Under the pieces are notes generated by a model. That model was not told where the DNA came from. It searched no databases and worked only from the letters and a program-made list of their open reading frames with translations. Positions 12,636-24,232 of a DNA stretch of 64,000 nt are shown here, piece after piece. Origin of the DNA: Trichobilharzia regenti (lineage: Eukaryota; Platyhelminthes; Trematoda; Strigeidida; Schistosomatidae). Each line of letters begins with the position of its first letter. The first letter of the stretch is position 1. Location: assembly GCA_944472135.2 (NCBI GenBank), contig OX235268.1, forward strand, positions 10,918,589 through 10,982,588, in the 5' to 3' direction. A program made the translations under genes and the position numbers.

Positions 12636-13198
12636 AAATTTATTTCTGGGAGTACTGGGCAGCTGTTTCTTCCTAATTTGGGACTCCTCATCAATAAGCA
12701 CCCACCGGGGTTCGAACCCAGAGCCTTCTGGTTACAAGTCGAGCTCGTGGATCATTGAGTCACTGCGACCCGATCCAGTCGTCTTTGAATTCTAACTTCC
12801 GTCAATTCATGACATAGCGCTACCACTTCTCAATGTCTTCCTCGATGAGTTACTGCCTCATCTGCCTGCTGTATCCGACTGATCACGGCTTCCCACTCAT
12901 CGAGGAAGACATTGAGAAGTGGTCGCGCTATATTGTGAATTGACAGAAGTTAGAATTCAAGGACGACTGGATCGGGTCCCAGTGGTTCAATGGTTCACGA
13001 GCTTGCCTTGTGACCAGAAGGTCCTGGGTTCGAACTCCGGTGGGTGCGTACTGATGAAGAAACCCAAACTAGGATGAAACAACTGTCCAGTACTCCCAGG
13101 TTTTCCAATGGTTCTCTAAATGATGTAAGCTCATGGTGAAATCCCCCATGCAATCAAACAAAATCTCTACAAAACCAATACTTGAAAAATTTATTTCT
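12636..13198. mobile_element. Foldback (head-to-head) hammerhead SINE with 12-bp TSD
   Basis: Two SINE copies face each other. The left arm (12,646-12,850, minus) and right arm (12,895-13,099, plus) are complementary over about 205 bases, around a loop of about 44 bases. Each arm holds a tRNA-like head (A-box-like tggttcaatggttcacgag near 12,984; B box gggttcgaactcc near 13,027) and a decayed hammerhead. The right arm continues to the complete SINE 3' tail (ccaatacttg near 13,177), while the left arm is cut at gggagtac. The whole is bracketed by the perfect 12-mer aaatttatttct at 12,636-12,647 and 13,187-13,198, so it integrated as one unit. The ribozyme cores are mutated (first core C to A in both arms). 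Confidence 0.85.
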
Positions 13199-13870
13199 AC
13201 TGCTGAGTGTTTTATTTATTCAGTCATGTGAACATAATATGTTGCTTTTCCTATGAAGTTTGGGATCACAGCCTACACTGAATATTTATTTTTCGTCCGA
13301 AATATAACGCTCTCATATTTTCAAGTATATTGTACCACCTATCGAATTCTATTTACAAGAAATGTTGGAATTGAAAATTAGTCCGTATCATCACGAAGAG
13401 ATAAGTTATCTTACAGTATCTGTTCAATAGGATATACTTTTGCACTTAGTTTTAAATTCTATTTCTAGTTCAACCAAGGCGGTTGCATTATGGTAAACGA
13501 ATTTAAAAGCTTGGTGATAAGTAGAAATAGGAAACTGATTACGGAATACGAACTGGTAGGAGCAATTTATTTACCATGTGCGTGTGTCTTTGAGTAGACT
13601 TCTTCATCCGCACTTCAGCCATTAGAAATGAAAACAACAGGGTTTAAGTTCTGTTTAAATATTGCTACTTTACCCAATTCAGATGTATTGGTATTGCAGA
13701 AAAACTCTCTATAGATAAAAAGCTTTTCTGAGGTGATTAACATCCTGGAAAATAGGCGATTTCAAAATCAATTAAGATGAAAATCATTCCATGCGAAATT
13801 TTGACTAGAATTCTAGTACGAAGGTAGAACGTAAAAAATGCACTAGCGTAAGAATATAATAAAAGATATA
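13199..13870. other. No gene recognised
   Basis: AT-rich sequence with no element recognised. Confidence 0.4.
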
Positions 13871-13871
13871 A

Positions 13872-14016
13872 ACTCAGTCTAAATAAAAGCTTGAATGAGA
13901 TATTCGTGAAAAAAATTATTATTCTGTGGAAGTAAATTACTTTGTACAATTTGCTTTGTAAATTTATTTCTTTAAATTTCTAAATTAAAATATTGACAAT
14001 GATATTGCCATAATCC
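13872..14016 (+). repeat. Diverged homologue of the tandem-unit end
   Basis: The motif actcagtctaaat, followed by aaagcttgaatg and ending in catt/taatc(c/g)gattc, aligns with 16,328-16,468 but with many differences. At base 14,017 the match to the tandem unit becomes perfect. This block is therefore an older repeat on the left edge of the array. Confidence 0.75.
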
Positions 14017-14904
14017 GATTCATAACATCGACGGAGTCGCCTGAAAAATGGGTGTTGTCTGTTTACCGTGTTCTATTTTTGTGCTCATATCTCATTATAT
14101 CACGTGTCAAAGAAGTCCACATTTTGTTATTTCCTATTGAGAAAAGTTATGTTCATGTGGTAGTGAAGGGATTAATAAAGAACTGATGTTGCACACGTAC
14201 AGTAGATGAAAGGCTAATTACTAGATTGAAAAACGAAATTAAGGATCTCTCTTCTTACTTATAAAATTTAGATGTTTACGGGATGGAGCAAATATCCTAA
14301 TTAATGGCGCAGTTAACAATAATATAGTCATAAATTAATGCATGTCATTGAAACAGTGACATGCTCTCTAAGTATCCTTTACTAAAGACTTCTATCTGAA
14401 TCCGAAACGCTACATGCATAATAAAACACCGTCATAAAACTATTTGACAGTGTAACTGTCACAATTGGTGAAATTGATTTCACAGCTCCATTAAAAGCGG
14501 TTGACCAGTGAGTTTTCAGACACAGACATGAATTCAGGAGTTTACATTATCTACGGCTTTGCTCCTGATTTTGTAAAGAAAGAATGTAGTAGATAGTGAT
14601 GACAAAACATCACATTGATAACAAAACATACTTTTGAAGGCTGACATAGTGAAGGCATTAAAAGCTCCGTATTTCAAAAGGACATGTTCACTCATGTTCC
14701 GAAACTTTCATAAGAGGTAGCTTGAGTCAAGTGTATACCTGTTAGCTGAGTAACATAATGAATGAGATTTGGTGTTCTGACCATTTTATGCCTCAATGAG
14801 AACTTTTGATAAATCTTCCTGATCACGATTTGTGTCAGTTTAATGTCTTCATCTTTAATTGTATTTCCAATGCATATGCCTTGGATTTTTCTCCAGAATG
14901 GAAA

Positions 14905-15089
14905 TTCACTCAGGCTCTGTAGAACAATTCAACGTATGTCCACCTATCTATATAACTTCTTTGGGGTGTATTCTGAAGCTTCTGGAAGCTCTAACATTTA
15001 GGAAGTTCAAACCACCTTTTATGCGTTCAAAAACAATTCAGCGTCATATCAAACCTTCCTTTTTTATCCCTGTTTCGATATCAGGGTAA
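14905..15089 (+). pseudogene. Possible PLE GIY-YIG C-terminal tail (array copy 1)
   Basis: The frame reads S-L-G-C-I-L-K-L-L-E-A-L-T-F-R-K-F-K-P-P followed by basic and hydrophobic residues up to a stop at 15,089. This resembles the end of PLE endonucleases: 62.75 kb has L-G-H-I-L-K-F-V-E-A-L-G-I-K, and 28 kb has L-L-K-T-A-E-A-L-A-F-H. The GIY-YIG core is not visible directly upstream. Assignment rests on this short motif only. Confidence 0.45.
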
Positions 15090-16020
15090 ATGTCCTATTG
15101 CCTACTTCTTTTGGTCTATCAATATCGATTTTTATTTTGATCTCTGATATGTCCATTCAACATAACCTCTGTCTGTTTCCTTACCAATTAAAGCCTTTTT
15201 TTCAAATATATTCATATGGTGAGACACCTTACGCGATTCAGATAGATTACGTCTTGTTATTACTTTATCAAAATGAATACGGTGGACTGTTTCCTATCCT
15301 AAGATTTGTCATTGGAAAGAATAGTAGAACTTTCGCCACTGCATACGCTGTTTGCCTGCAGATCAAGTACCATATTACAGAATCGATAAACTCGAAATTG
15401 AAGCATTTATTTTCAGTGAGTTATTGGTTTTGAGTAAATTGCAGTAATATTCACAATGATTCCGATAAACACCACAATCGTCTACCGAGATGCCTGAGAA
15501 TTTTCGAAGATATGCCACAAACTGTGATGAATTTGGGCTCCGAAAATAGACTCAATTACCTCAGAGTGCTGGCCGTTACAGTGGCGATTGCTATAACGTC
15601 CATTCTCCAATATGGTTTAATGTATGGGAGTTTACTCAGCTTCAAGAACGTCCTATATTATTGATGATCTGTCATGGATATGTAAGTGTTAGACTAGACT
15701 TAAGGTAGACATCAAAATAACCACACTCACTAAAACCTTCACCGCTTTATAACCATAGCAGTACTCTACCTAACGTGTAAGTAAGCACTGACCAACGAAA
15801 TCAAAGTAAAACGACTTGAGATGGGAAGTGTGTCTGGGACGGAGTTGTATTTTACACAAATGAAATATCAATTCTATTAAATAAAGGTGTTATACAAGTT
15901 ATCTGCTGCCTTGACTGGTGATAGGCTCGAGGAGTGAGCTGAATCATAGCACAACGAGAGAGCGAACCAAGTACGTAGAGAAGAGTCACAAATCCAAAGA
16001 TGCAGTAGTGCCAAAAGTGG

Positions 16021-16145
16021 TTGAGTGCGTTGAAACAAAAGTTCAAAGGTTCAATGTTCAGCATAGACAGATATATGTGGGTGACACTTCTGATATGTGT
16101 AATAAACATACCACTAGTCCTAATTGCCTGAGAAGAGAATTTTAG
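16021..16145 (+). pseudogene. Possible GIY-YIG core remnant (array copy 1; repeated at 18,473-18,597)
   Basis: The frame reads V-Q-R-F-N-V-Q-H-R-Q-I-Y-V-G-D-T-S-D followed by N-K-H. The I-Y-V-G-D-T-S string is close to the Y-I-G-E-T-S core of PLE GIY-YIG domains and lies at the right distance from a following conserved helix. It is downstream rather than upstream of the C-terminal-like tail at 14.9 kb, so if real it belongs to a different insertion. Confidence 0.3.
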
Positions 16146-17356
16146 AAGTGCGATGTAGTGAAGTCATAGGGGAATTATATTTAATGAACCTCAGTAATTA
16201 AACACAATTTGTTTTCTAATGATATATGCAGCCTTATTTACTGCTCTTAATTATATCAGAGTTAGAATGCATCTAGTGATATATATAAAATAAGAGGCGA
16301 ATATCCCGGGTGAATACACGAGGTACACTCAGTCTAAATTAAAGCTTGAATGTGATTTTAGTGAAAATAAAATTATTTTTCTGTGTTTGTAAATTAGCAG
16401 TGCGTGTAGAACTTACTTGTTTACATTTTTTAATCACAATATTGATGACAGTGATATTGTCATAATCGGATTCATAACATCGACGGAGTCGCCTGAAAAA
16501 TGGGTGTTGTCTGTTTACCGTGTTCTATTTTTGTGCTCATATCTCATTATATCACGTGTCAAAGAAGTCCACATTTTGTTATTTCCTATTGAGAAAAGTT
16601 ATGTTCATGTGGTAGTGAAGGGATTAATAAAGAACTGATGTTGCACACGTACAGTAGATGAAAGGCTAATTACTAGATTGAAAAACGAAATTAAGGATCT
16701 CTCTTCTTACTTATAAAATTTAGATGTTTACGGGATGGAGCAAATATCCTAATTAATGGCGCAGTTAACAATAATATAGTCATAAATTAATGCATGTCAT
16801 TGAAACAGTGACATGCTCTCTAAGTATCCTTTACTAAAGACTTCTATCTGAATCCGAAACGCTACATGCATAATAAAACACCGTCATAAAACTATTTGAC
16901 AGTGTAACTGTCACAATTGGTGAAATTGATTTCACAGCTCCATTAAAAGCGGTTGACCAGTGAGTTTTCAGACACAGACATGAATTCAGGAGTTTACATT
17001 ATCTACGGCTTTGCTCCTGATTTTGTAAAGAAAGAATGTAGTAGATAGTGATGACAAAACATCACATTGATAACAAAACATACTTTTGAAGGCTGACATA
17101 GTGAAGGCATTAAAAGCTCCGTATTTCAAAAGGACATGTTCACTCATGTTCCGAAACTTTCATAAGAGGTAGCTTGAGTCAAGTGTATACCTGTTAGCTG
17201 AGTAACATAATGAATGAGATTTGGTGTTCTGACCATTTTATGCCTCAATGAGAACTTTTGATAAATCTTCCTGATCACGATTTGTGTCAGTTTAATGTCT
17301 TCATCTTTAATTGTATTTCCAATGCATATGCCTTGGATTTTTCTCCAGAATGGAAA

Positions 17357-17541
17357 TTCACTCAGGCTCTGTAGAACAATTCAACGTATGTCCACCTATC
17401 TATATAACTTCTTTGGGGTGTATTCTGAAGCTTCTGGAAGCTCTAACATTTAGGAAGTTCAAACCACCTTTTATGCGTTCAAAAACAATTCAGCGTCATA
17501 TCAAACCTTCCTTTTTTATCCCTGTTTCGATATCAGGGTAA
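17357..17541 (+). pseudogene. Possible PLE GIY-YIG C-terminal tail (array copy 2)
   Basis: Identical repeat of the tail at 14,905-15,089, one 2,452-bp unit downstream. It carries no independent evidence of function. Confidence 0.45.
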
Positions 17542-19259
17542 ATGTCCTATTGCCTACTTCTTTTGGTCTATCAATATCGATTTTTATTTTGATCTCTGAT
17601 ATGTCCATTCAACATAACCTCTGTCTGTTTCCTTACCAATTAAAGCCTTTTTTTCAAATATATTCATATGGTGAGACACCTTACGCGATTCAGATAGATT
17701 ACGTCTTGTTATTACTTTATCAAAATGAATACGGTGGACTGTTTCCTATCCTAAGATTTGTCATTGGAAAGAATAGTAGAACTTTCGCCACTGCATACGC
17801 TGTTTGCCTGCAGATCAAGTACCATATTACAGAATCGATAAACTCGAAATTGAAGCATTTATTTTCAGTGAGTTATTGGTTTTGAGTAAATTGCAGTAAT
17901 ATTCACAATGATTCCGATAAACACCACAATCGTCTACCGAGATGCCTGAGAATTTTCGAAGATATGCCACAAACTGTGATGAATTTGGGCTCCGAAAATA
18001 GACTCAATTACCTCAGAGTGCTGGCCGTTACAGTGGCGATTGCTATAACGTCCATTCTCCAATATGGTTTAATGTATGGGAGTTTACTCAGCTTCAAGAA
18101 CGTCCTATATTATTGATGATCTGTCATGGATATGTAAGTGTTAGACTAGACTTAAGGTAGACATCAAAATAACCACACTCACTAAAACCTTCACCGCTTT
18201 ATAACCATAGCAGTACTCTACCTAACGTGTAAGTAAGCACTGACCAACGAAATCAAAGTAAAACGACTTGAGATGGGAAGTGTGTCTGGGACGGAGTTGT
18301 ATTTTACACAAATGAAATATCAATTCTATTAAATAAAGGTGTTATACAAGTTATCTGCTGCCTTGACTGGTGATAGGCTCGAGGAGTGAGCTGAATCATA
18401 GCACAACGAGAGAGCGAACCAAGTACGTAGAGAAGAGTCACAAATCCAAAGATGCAGTAGTGCCAAAAGTGGTTGAGTGCGTTGAAACAAAAGTTCAAAG
18501 GTTCAATGTTCAGCATAGACAGATATATGTGGGTGACACTTCTGATATGTGTAATAAACATACCACTAGTCCTAATTGCCTGAGAAGAGAATTTTAGAAG
18601 TGCGATGTAGTGAAGTCATAGGGGAATTATATTTAATGAACCTCAGTAATTAAACACAATTTGTTTTCTAATGATATATGCAGCCTTATTTACTGCTCTT
18701 AATTATATCAGAGTTAGAATGCATCTAGTGATATATATAAAATAAGAGGCGAATATCCCGGGTGAATACACGAGGTACACTCAGTCTAAATTAAAGCTTG
18801 AATGTGATTTTAGTGAAAATAAAATTATTTTTCTGTGTTTGTAAATTAGCAGTGCGTGTAGAACTTACTTGTTTACATTTTTTAATCACAATATTGATGA
18901 CAGTGATATTGTCATAATCGGATTCATAACATCGACGGAGTCGCCTGAAAAATGGGTGTTGTCTGTTTACCGTGTTCTATTTTTGTGCTCATATCTCATT
19001 ATATCACGTGTCAAAGAAGTCCACATTTTGTTATTTCCTATTGAGAAAAGTTATGTTCATGTGGTAGTGAAGGGATTAATAAAGAACTGATGTTGCACAC
19101 GTACAGTAGATGAAAGGCTAATTACTAGATTGAAAAACGAAATTAAGGATCTCTCTTCTTACTTATAAAATTTAGATGTTTACGGGATGGAGCAAATATC
19201 CTAATTAATGGCGCAGTTAACAATAATATAGTCATAAATTAATGCATGTCATTGAAACA

Positions 19260-19571
19260 ATACATGAGTTATCGGTGTATCGGATTTAGACTTTCGCCTC
19301 TCGCCGCCCTTTAATATTGTTGGGTTTTAATTATATTATATTGTCATGATATTTTTATCTCAGTTTTAGTGAAATTTCGAATTTAAAGTTTTCCTAGTTT
19401 TAGATGGCCTTTGATGATAAATATAATTATTGTTTCTTTCGTATTACAATATTAAGTCTACCTGCGTCAATCTTCCCTAACGTTGCTTACGAAGAATCCA
19501 TGATTGATATACTTCCCTCTGTTTTATACAAAAGCTTTTGAGGAGACTGAGACAATATCGAGCCAATAAAA
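19260..19571 (+). promoter_or_regulatory. Possible promoter / 5' leader of the candidate gene
   Basis: Unique sequence directly downstream of the tandem array, with a locally GC-rich patch (cgcctctcgccgccc near 19,294) unusual for this window. Pyrimidine runs ending in ctcag and tttag near 19,365 and 19,403 could act as cis- or trans-splice acceptors. The start codon at 19,572 follows ccaataaaa. No core promoter element can be asserted. Confidence 0.25.
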
Positions 19572-19661
19572 ATGTCTTACGTTAAGGTCACCAGTGCGAT
19601 TTCTACTCCAGTCCTCCAGAATAGTACCCAGCTGAATGAATATCTGTTGTTATTAGAAGAG
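19572..19661 (+). CDS. Candidate first coding exon of an unrecognised host gene
   Basis: An ATG opens a frame of exactly 30 codons (starts M-S-Y-V-K-V-T-S-A-I-S-T-P-V-L-Q, ends E-Y-L-L-L-L-E-E). It runs directly into GAG|gtgagt, a near-consensus 5' splice site in phase 0. Codon use is less AT-skewed than in most open frames here, and the end is Leu/Glu-rich as in a coiled coil. A possible next piece begins at 19,968 after ggtctttgcag (in-frame K-I-L-Q-K-L-N, then gtacgc). No protein family was recognised and there is no signal peptide. Without the splice, the frame runs to a stop at 19,754. The start was chosen as the first ATG of the frame with a good A at -3. Confidence 0.4.
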
Positions 19662-19967
19662 GTGAGTGACACTACGAAATTAACAGATATGTTCTGCATT
19701 TTTGGTAATATTCTTTGTGATTCTCGAATGCTTCTAAGGGTTGATTTCGGTTAAATAATTTTGCTTAACACCACTTGATTTTATTCGAGAAACCATCGGA
19801 TCCGAATAGCTTCCTAACGGAACTTTTAAGGTAATTTCGCGTTTGATATATTATGGTGGTGAATAGAACCGAGGATTTTACTAAATAGATTCGGGCACGT
19901 ATACAATCGATCATAAATACTAAATTCATGCTTTCAGAACACAACAAGTTGGCTTTGGTCTTTGCAG

Positions 19968-19988
19968 AAGATATTACAGAAGTTGAAT
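19968..19988 (+). CDS. Possible 21-nt second exon
   Basis: Acceptor tggtctttgcag, seven phase-0 codons (K-I-L-Q-K-L-N), then AAT|gtacgc, a weak donor. If unspliced the frame stays open for about 47 codons to 20,109. The only support is frame compatibility with the exon at 19,572 and a heptad-like Leu pattern. Confidence 0.2.
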
Positions 19989-20109
19989 GTACGCATACGC
20001 TGCAATATTCAAATAATTCTGAAGGCAGCTAGCCACACAGAGTTACTCTTTATTATGAGAAAAATAAGACATACTATAAAACCTACATCTAATTTCACTC
20101 ATGCTTGAT

Positions 20110-21835
20110 TATTCACAACACGAATTGACTGAGTTAATACTTATTATGTTGGACTCACCAATTCATGGTGCCTGATCGATTATTTACACTGCTTTGACGA
20201 ATTTGAGCTCTATTTCCTTTTAACTTCAACGGGAAATAACATCCATGAATATTGCTTGGCACCTGTTCATGAAGACCACGCCCGCTCCGCCTACAATCAC
20301 AAAAAATCAGGGTTGTAACTGATACCACTGGAACAATTAAGGGAAGAATATTATACACTGCCTCAAGAATTCGTGCAGAATAGCACTGACAGATTACACA
20401 GATATACTACTTGGAAACTGTGTGGAGACCACGTACTGCTACCTTCACGAATTTCTTCGATCCCCTACATGTTATCTACGGAAAGTAGTGCATTTGAAGA
20501 AGGAGACCACATTTCTACAAATCAATATACTGGTTGAAATCAGAAGATAAGAACAAAGTCCATCATTAAGGAAAGTGTGGATTGAGTGCAAGCGCAATGT
20601 ACACTATCATTTTGAATACAGACAACAGCGGATAATGTAACTCGACGAAACAAGAAATGGAAGTTTTAAGGGACTTCATAAGGGACGTTAACTGGTCCAG
20701 AAAGTATAACTGTATGTAACTGTGAGAATTTATCCATATAAATTTCACCCACAATCACATTATATTCTAGCACAGTGCACAAGTTCTATTCTTATGTCAA
20801 ACTTGTAAGGACATTGTGACTAATAAATCAGACATAGTTATTCCGTAACCAAGTTTTGTAATTCACTTATATATCTAGAACTTGCCTATTGTGAGCCTTA
20901 GCTGGATTACTGGAATTATTCGGCAGAATGTATCACAAAACATGGAAACAATGATCGTTCACCGGCTTCTTATAACTCGTGAACAATTTTAATAGAAAAT
21001 AAAGTGCTTATCAAATGCTGTATTTAATCGTTTTTCCCATTTCAAATTTTCCCTTACTTTTCGAAATACCAAAAATCTTATTCCATATTGTTTTGTATAG
21101 AAGATAATGTGCAAGTGGTTGCGGAAACATAAAGATTCAACACTGCCTGCTTTCGTCAACACAACCTGAACTTCAGGTCAGCCTATGCAATATATACTGA
21201 ACTGATCATTCAGAATATGTTCAAATGATAAATAGCGTTCAACAATTTCTTCAACAAAGAGTTCATTTCTATCCTAATGTTTCCTGTTCATCTGTGAAAT
21301 GGTGAAGTTTACACTAAAGAGGATGGATACACAAAATGATTGAAACTACTGAGGTCGTAATTCCCAGAATAGTACTGAGATGAGAATAAGCGTTTAGTGA
21401 GCCACATTTCAATTAAATAAGCAGGTGAGTACAGAATTTTAAGGTTGAAGTGGTGGTCCAGACAGAAATGACATTATTCATGGCTATCATGTTGTTACTT
21501 ATTCCTAATTAACTCATCCGTATACAAATATGATGTTCTGGATGAAATCGTTATCGAAAGAAGTGCAACACGGTCCATTTAGTTCTATTACGAATGATTT
21601 GTGATCTACAGTTCTTTACTAATGTTGAAAGTATGTCAGCTGATACTGGTTGAGGCTTCTAATGAACTACAGAATATCTGCATCTGTAGAATGTTATGAA
21701 CAGTGTCATGCCGTAACATGCAGAGTTTTATTTCCGGCAGAGATCTTATTCAAGAATGGTGAGTCATTTAAAGATATATTAATTGACTATGATAGGTTTT
21801 AAAACCTAAAGTTACGCTGCAACGAAATGCCAAGC
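20110..21835. other. No further exon recognised
   Basis: AT-rich sequence. A CAG|gtgagt donor near 21,424 lacks an open exon in a compatible frame. No repeats shared with other parts of the window were recognised. Confidence 0.35.
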
Positions 21836-21839
21836 AATA

Positions 21840-22315
21840 TATGTATTATACGAACTGCCACTAAGAAGTAGTGTAAAGTTGAACACAAATCAAAATGTGA
21901 AAATGAATAGATATGAAAAAAGTTAACATAGACAGAGATTAAAATTAGTCTCAGGACATACATGTACCACCCAGAGAGACCATTTGTGAGAACTGTGAGA
22001 GTGTACATAATTTTATTGACTGGTAAATAAAATTGGTTTCTCTTCACATAATTTGAAGTCTGTCAAATTCTATTACATTTTCGCTATGTGCTTAGAAAGG
22101 AAAACGTTTCTAAATAGTCACACATTATTTGAAAATAGCTCCAAAATATAAGGTATTTCCTTAGGCAACTTATATAGTGTACGTTCATAATTATAATATC
22201 GATGACTCAGGAAATAATGAATAAAGTACATGCGTCATTGAAAGAATTATTCCTATCTTATAATCAGCGTGAAGAGACGTATTCACATTTTAATAATGTA
22301 ATTTGAAGCGTTAAA
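21840..22315. repeat. Diverged local duplication, copy 1
   Basis: Shared with 22,865-23,175. Landmarks are gtagtgtaaagttgaacac, then tcataattataatatcgatg, and agagacgtattcacatttt before a weakly coding end. Divergence is high with several indels. Confidence 0.6.
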
Positions 22316-22642
22316 CGTCAACACAGATACAACCATGCAAAGGCCATAGGTGCCAAGACATTCGCCCTTCAAAAGAAGATGATACAAACTGAACAGTATT
22401 GACGCGCGAAACAAAGGGTTCAATGAGTCATATTCACGCAATCGAAAACCAACGCTAAGTTGCAGACCAGAAAGAAATGGCAAGCGACTCGTGGCTGTCA
22501 AAATTTTAGTTAGTTGCACATAAAATACAACTGGTAGCCATATGGCTTACACATTTAATGCTACAGTGTTAGATGAAGTCATTATGAGATGTTGTGGATC
22601 TGAATCTGTTAAGCTCTTCTTCAAATAATTTGCAATTTTCAG

Positions 22643-22678
22643 ATTAGTTTTATTTTGAAACTGTTGCTGATTCTTACA
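22643..22678 (+). CDS. Possible 36-nt micro-exon
   Basis: Acceptor atttgcaattttcag, twelve open phase-0 codons (I-S-F-I-L-K-L-L-L-I-L-T, hydrophobic), then ACA|gtgagc. This could be part of the candidate gene starting at 19,572 or pure chance. No other support. Confidence 0.15.
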
Positions 22679-22864
22679 GTGAGCTAAAATATTTACATCT
22701 CAGGAAAACTATACACAATATATCGGCGCAACTCAGAGAATTCAATTCCTAGTTTTGGGTGTCATAATAAGATTGTCGTTTAGTCAGAGAATTATCAACA
22801 TTATAAGACAGATTTCAATACTTACAGATATTGAGTAACGATAAGGTGAACAAAATACAAACCA

Positions 22865-23175
22865 TACTACTAACTGGTACTGAGTAGCGTGAAGTTGAAC
22901 ATCAATGAAAAAGTCATAGTGAGTAGATGAGAGAGGGATTTACATACAAAGAGTGGATGTCAACCGAATCTTCTGTTTCTGTATGGTCTCACGTTATTTT
23001 AAGATGACTTGAAAATCACAGATATATGCCCAGACACTTAGCACGATATACTTTACTAATTATAATATCGAAGCATCAAGAAATCGCAAATATCATGCAT
23101 TCTTTATTAAATGAAGTTTTCATATCGTATTATCAGCCTCAAGAGACGTATTCACATTTAAAAAATGAGATTTAA
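22865..23175. repeat. Diverged local duplication, copy 2
   Basis: Counterpart of 21,840-22,315, about 0.9-1.0 kb downstream. It shares gtagcgtgaagttgaacat, aattataatatcgaagca and agagacgtattcacattta. Confidence 0.6.
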
Positions 23176-23911
23176 CCTTCTTCAAAGATGATATCATCTC
23201 ACGTTAACTGGCATTGTTCTAAACACTGGTTCACCAGGATAAGGTTGAAGTTCTGTGTGGAATAGTGGTTTATATTTATTCCAATGAAAGCCTCAGCCCA
23301 AAACAAGTTTGATGGTTTCTCGAACAGCTGTCTCAGCAACCACAGGTTTCTCCTCAGAAGTTTGATGCAGTAGTCCAAATGAATATTTGACCCGCAAAGG
23401 CGAGAGGATGACATAAAATGTCAGCAAACTTAAACAGGACAACAGCCAGTATGTTGCAATATTTAACAATCCCTTGCTGTATTTGAAATATATCAAATTG
23501 TTTGATAAAATTAGTAGCCCGTTTAAAAAAGGGACACAAGAGAACAAAGATAAAAATTTAATATTAAGGGGCATTTCGTTCATGCGATTACTGAATATAA
23601 AACTTTTGAATGTGAAGCACAGGATCTTGAATCATCAAATTTAGCACTCACTGATCTAATTAAATAAAAGCAAAATTAACGAGGTGAGGCTGGAGTATCA
23701 TCATACGTATTTAAAAAGTGATCCGACAAACATATTTCACTCAATTGAATGCAGTTATTTGTCAATTCATAACTAACACTTCTGGAAGGCATTTGCAATC
23801 TGCAGGTATCCCGACAAATGAGTTTTTTATCACAGAACAAGTGTGAAGTGAATTTGTTAGCCATTAAACTCATTTTCAATATTTCACGAATTGTTATCAT
23901 TTAGAGGACTG

Positions 23912-24108
23912 CTAGAAACCAGGAAGTGCCGGACAGTTGTTCCATCCTAATTTTGGATACATTGGCAGTGCACAACCTCTGAGTTCCGAACTCAAGACTT
24001 TCTGGTTACAAGGGAAGCTCATGCGCCATTCACTGGGACCTGACCAATATCCCATTAATTTTACAGATTCGTGGATTTTGCACAATCCCAGGTTTCCAAT
24101 GTTCCTAT
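23912..24108 (-). repeat. Degenerate hammerhead SINE interrupted by the RTE insertion
   Basis: The minus strand carries a decayed tRNA-like head (gttccgaactcaag near 23,982), a decayed hammerhead region (catcctaattttgg on the plus strand) and part of the tail. At 24,085-24,108 the plus-strand motif cccaggtttccaat suggests the start of an opposing arm, so this was probably also a foldback copy. The sequence resumes at 27,356 after the RTE element. Confidence 0.6.
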
Positions 24109-24232
24109 ATATTATTATTATTTTATTGCTCCCTTGGGTTCCTAGTGGAACATAGGGCTTCAACTGCACGTATCCATTTGCTTCTGTCTTCTGCTGTACT
24201 TTTCGCCTGCATCCATGTTAGTCCATATTCTT

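Larger units (their letters stand above)
14017..19259 (+). repeat. Tandem array, 2.14 copies of a 2,452-bp unit
   Basis: Copy 1 is 14,017-16,468, copy 2 is 16,469-18,920, and a partial copy 3 is 18,921-19,259. Every stretch compared is identical at an offset of 2,452, including all open frames in the unit. Identity ends abruptly after attgaaaca at 19,259. The unit contains PLE-derived tails and no intact gene. Perfect identity means either a very recent duplication or an assembly artefact. The array ends about 310 bases before the candidate coding exon at 19,572. Confidence 0.95.

Noticed and set aside
13021..13045. tRNA gene (B-box match gggttcgaactcc)
   Set aside because: No cloverleaf can be closed, and the same box recurs in every hammerhead SINE copy; it is a SINE promoter, not a tRNA gene.
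14017..19259. Satellite or CRISPR-like array
   Set aside because: Only 2.14 units of 2.45 kb with no short spaced repeats; it is a local segmental duplication.
21340..21430. Exon ending at the strong donor CAG|gtgagt (21,424)
   Set aside because: Upstream sequence has stops in all frames within about 30 bases and no acceptor in a compatible position.
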